The position numbers were made by a program, and so were the translations under genes. A stretch of DNA of 5,018 nucleotides from Thermodesulfovibrionales bacterium (GTDB lineage: Bacteria; Nitrospirota; Thermodesulfovibrionia; Thermodesulfovibrionales; SM23-35): assembly GCA_020053565.1 (NCBI GenBank), contig JAGVMY010000083.1:1-5018 (forward strand), written 5' to 3'. This document shows, piece by piece, positions 4,037 through 5,018 of this stretch; position 1 is the first letter of the stretch, and the number at the start of each line of letters is the position of its first letter. The notes under the pieces are model-generated. The model was not told the DNA's origin, did not search any database, and saw only the letters and a program-made list of their open reading frames with translations.

Positions 4037-5018
4037 ATGAAGGTTCTCCTTGTTTTTCTTTTGCTCATCTTTGTTACTTGTTCAACTGGTTATAGTGAAG
4101 AGATCGATGGCAAGGCATATCTAAAGAAAGGCAAAAATGAACTAGAAAATAAAAAATATGAAGATGCCATATCCAGTTTAACTGCTGCGGAAAAAGAATA
4201 TCCCCTATTAGGTGATTATGCTTTATTCTGGCTCTCTGATGCGTATCATGAAACAGGAAACCATGCGGGATCCCTGAAGACCATTCGGACTCTCTTCCAC
4301 AAATATCCACAATCACCTCTCAGAAAAAAGGCACGTATTCACGAGATTAAAGAAGCTGAAGAAGTCAGTGAAGAAACCATTCAGCAGTTGTTTACATCCT
4401 ATATAAAGGACTACCCTGACGATACTGAGATTAAGTATATGTATGCGCAATGGCTCAAGAAAAAGGGCACCACAGACAGAGCAAAATCGCTCTTTAAGGA
4501 AATTTACATTGGCGCAGGACCTTTTTCTGACGTGGCGTATAGTGAAATGGTCTCATCTGATATGAGTGCAGAAGACCTTATCGAACGGGCATCAAACCTT
4601 ATGAAGGTAATGGAATTCAAAAAAGCGGAATCTTCTCTGAGGTCTGCAATGAGTAAGGATGATGGGAAACTGATAAATGAAATTCTGAAAGGCATCGGCC
4701 TTTCACTTTTCAGACAGAAAAAATATCGTGAAGCTGCAGAAATTTATGAAAAGGCCAATGAAAAATACTGGAAGGTGCGATCGCTCTACCGCGCAGGAGA
4801 AAAAGAAGCATTCGATTCCGCATTGAGCGAACTCCTCACAACAGGGGACAAAAGAGCTGGTCCCATCCTTGTGACAGTTGCTGCTGATATGAGAAGGGAC
4901 GGAAAAATTGATGAGGCTATAAGAACGTATCAGGGTGTTATCGAACTCTATCCTTCAGAGACCGAAACTGCCTTATGGGGAATTGGATGGACTTACTTCC
5001 TCACAGGAGAATATAAGA
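4037..5018 (+). CDS. Probable soluble lytic murein transglycosylase, N-terminal superhelical part (partial, C-terminus beyond right edge)
   Basis: An open frame of 327 codons runs off the right edge. It starts with a signal peptide (MKV, then a hydrophobic run at residues 3-14; likely signal peptidase I cut near GYS-EE at 20/21), so the product is exported to the periplasm. A Cys at 15 follows V-T, not a canonical lipobox, so a lipoprotein is less likely. The rest is a string of TPR-like helix pairs: about 26-60, 70-100 with FHKYPQSPLRKKA, then further pairs to a last visible one with GKIDEAIRTYQGVIELYPSE. This is the layout of the superhelical domain of Slt70-type lytic transglycosylases, which cut peptidoglycan to 1,6-anhydro-muropeptides through a C-terminal goose-type lysozyme domain; that domain, expected after about residue 450, is outside the window. 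It could instead be another exported TPR protein. The ATG is fixed by the signal peptide. It is divergent from the TIGR04442-like gene. Confidence 0.75.
   Translation, partial: MKVLLVFLLLIFVTCSTGYSEEIDGKAYLKKGKNELENKKYEDAISSLTAAEKEYPLLGDYALFWLSDAYHETGNHAGSLKTIRTLFHKYPQSPLRKKARIHEIKEAEEVSEETIQQLFTSYIKDYPDDTEIKYMYAQWLKKKGTTDRAKSLFKEIYIGAGPFSDVAYSEMVSSDMSAEDLIERASNLMKVMEFKKAESSLRSAMSKDDGKLINEILKGIGLSLFRQKKYREAAEIYEKANEKYWKVRSLYRAGEKEAFDSALSELLTTGDKRAGPILVTVAADMRRDGKIDEAIRTYQGVIELYPSETETALWGIGWTYFLTGEYK

Noticed and set aside
4074..4695. Two minus-strand frames of 80 and 63 codons
   Set aside because: Antisense to the exported TPR-like protein, which has a signal peptide and consistent TPR-like helices.

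Overview
The window (5,018 bp, moderate to AT-leaning composition) is chromosomal DNA from a bacterium. The guess at lineage rests on three things: the trpE-trpG pair, a large uncharacterised protein that recalls a family I associate with Geobacter-like Desulfobacterota and Nitrospirota, and a type of GC-rich dispersed repeat often seen in such genomes. No 16S or other marker is present, so the lineage is inference. I see no phage, IS, CRISPR or plasmid genes.

Layout, left to right. (1) 1-467, minus: the amino-terminal 155 codons of trpG, whose end lies beyond the left edge. (2) 482-2014, minus: complete trpE, 14 bp upstream of trpG in the same operon. Its interdomain linker carries an in-frame repeat insertion made of a 35-bp heptamer array plus a long GC-rich palindrome. 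(3) 2015-2144: divergent intergenic region with a trp promoter candidate whose spacer contains a perfect 14-bp palindrome. (4) 2145-2297, plus: tRNA-Gly(GCC) and tRNA-Cys(GCA), one base apart, both with encoded CCA. (5) 2276-3892, minus: one 539-codon reading frame for a cytoplasmic protein of unknown function. It is split by a single in-frame TAG at codon 112, and its last codons run 22 bp into tRNA-Cys in antisense. (6) 3893-4036: divergent promoter region. (7) 4037-5018, plus: the first 327 codons of an exported TPR-like protein, probably the superhelical domain of a soluble lytic murein transglycosylase. Its catalytic end lies beyond the right edge.

How the genes work together. TrpE and TrpG are the two subunits of anthranilate synthase, the first committed step of tryptophan synthesis. 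TrpE keeps the tryptophan-feedback motifs, and the short leader leaves no room for a leader-peptide attenuator, so control is likely by feedback plus perhaps a repressor at the palindrome. The remaining genes share no obvious pathway. The best candidates for a second look are the amber-interrupted gene, the repeat that became protein sequence inside trpE, the tRNA/CDS antisense overlap, the C at position 55 of tRNA-Gly, and the apparently leaderless starts of the two divergent genes around 3.9-4.0 kb.
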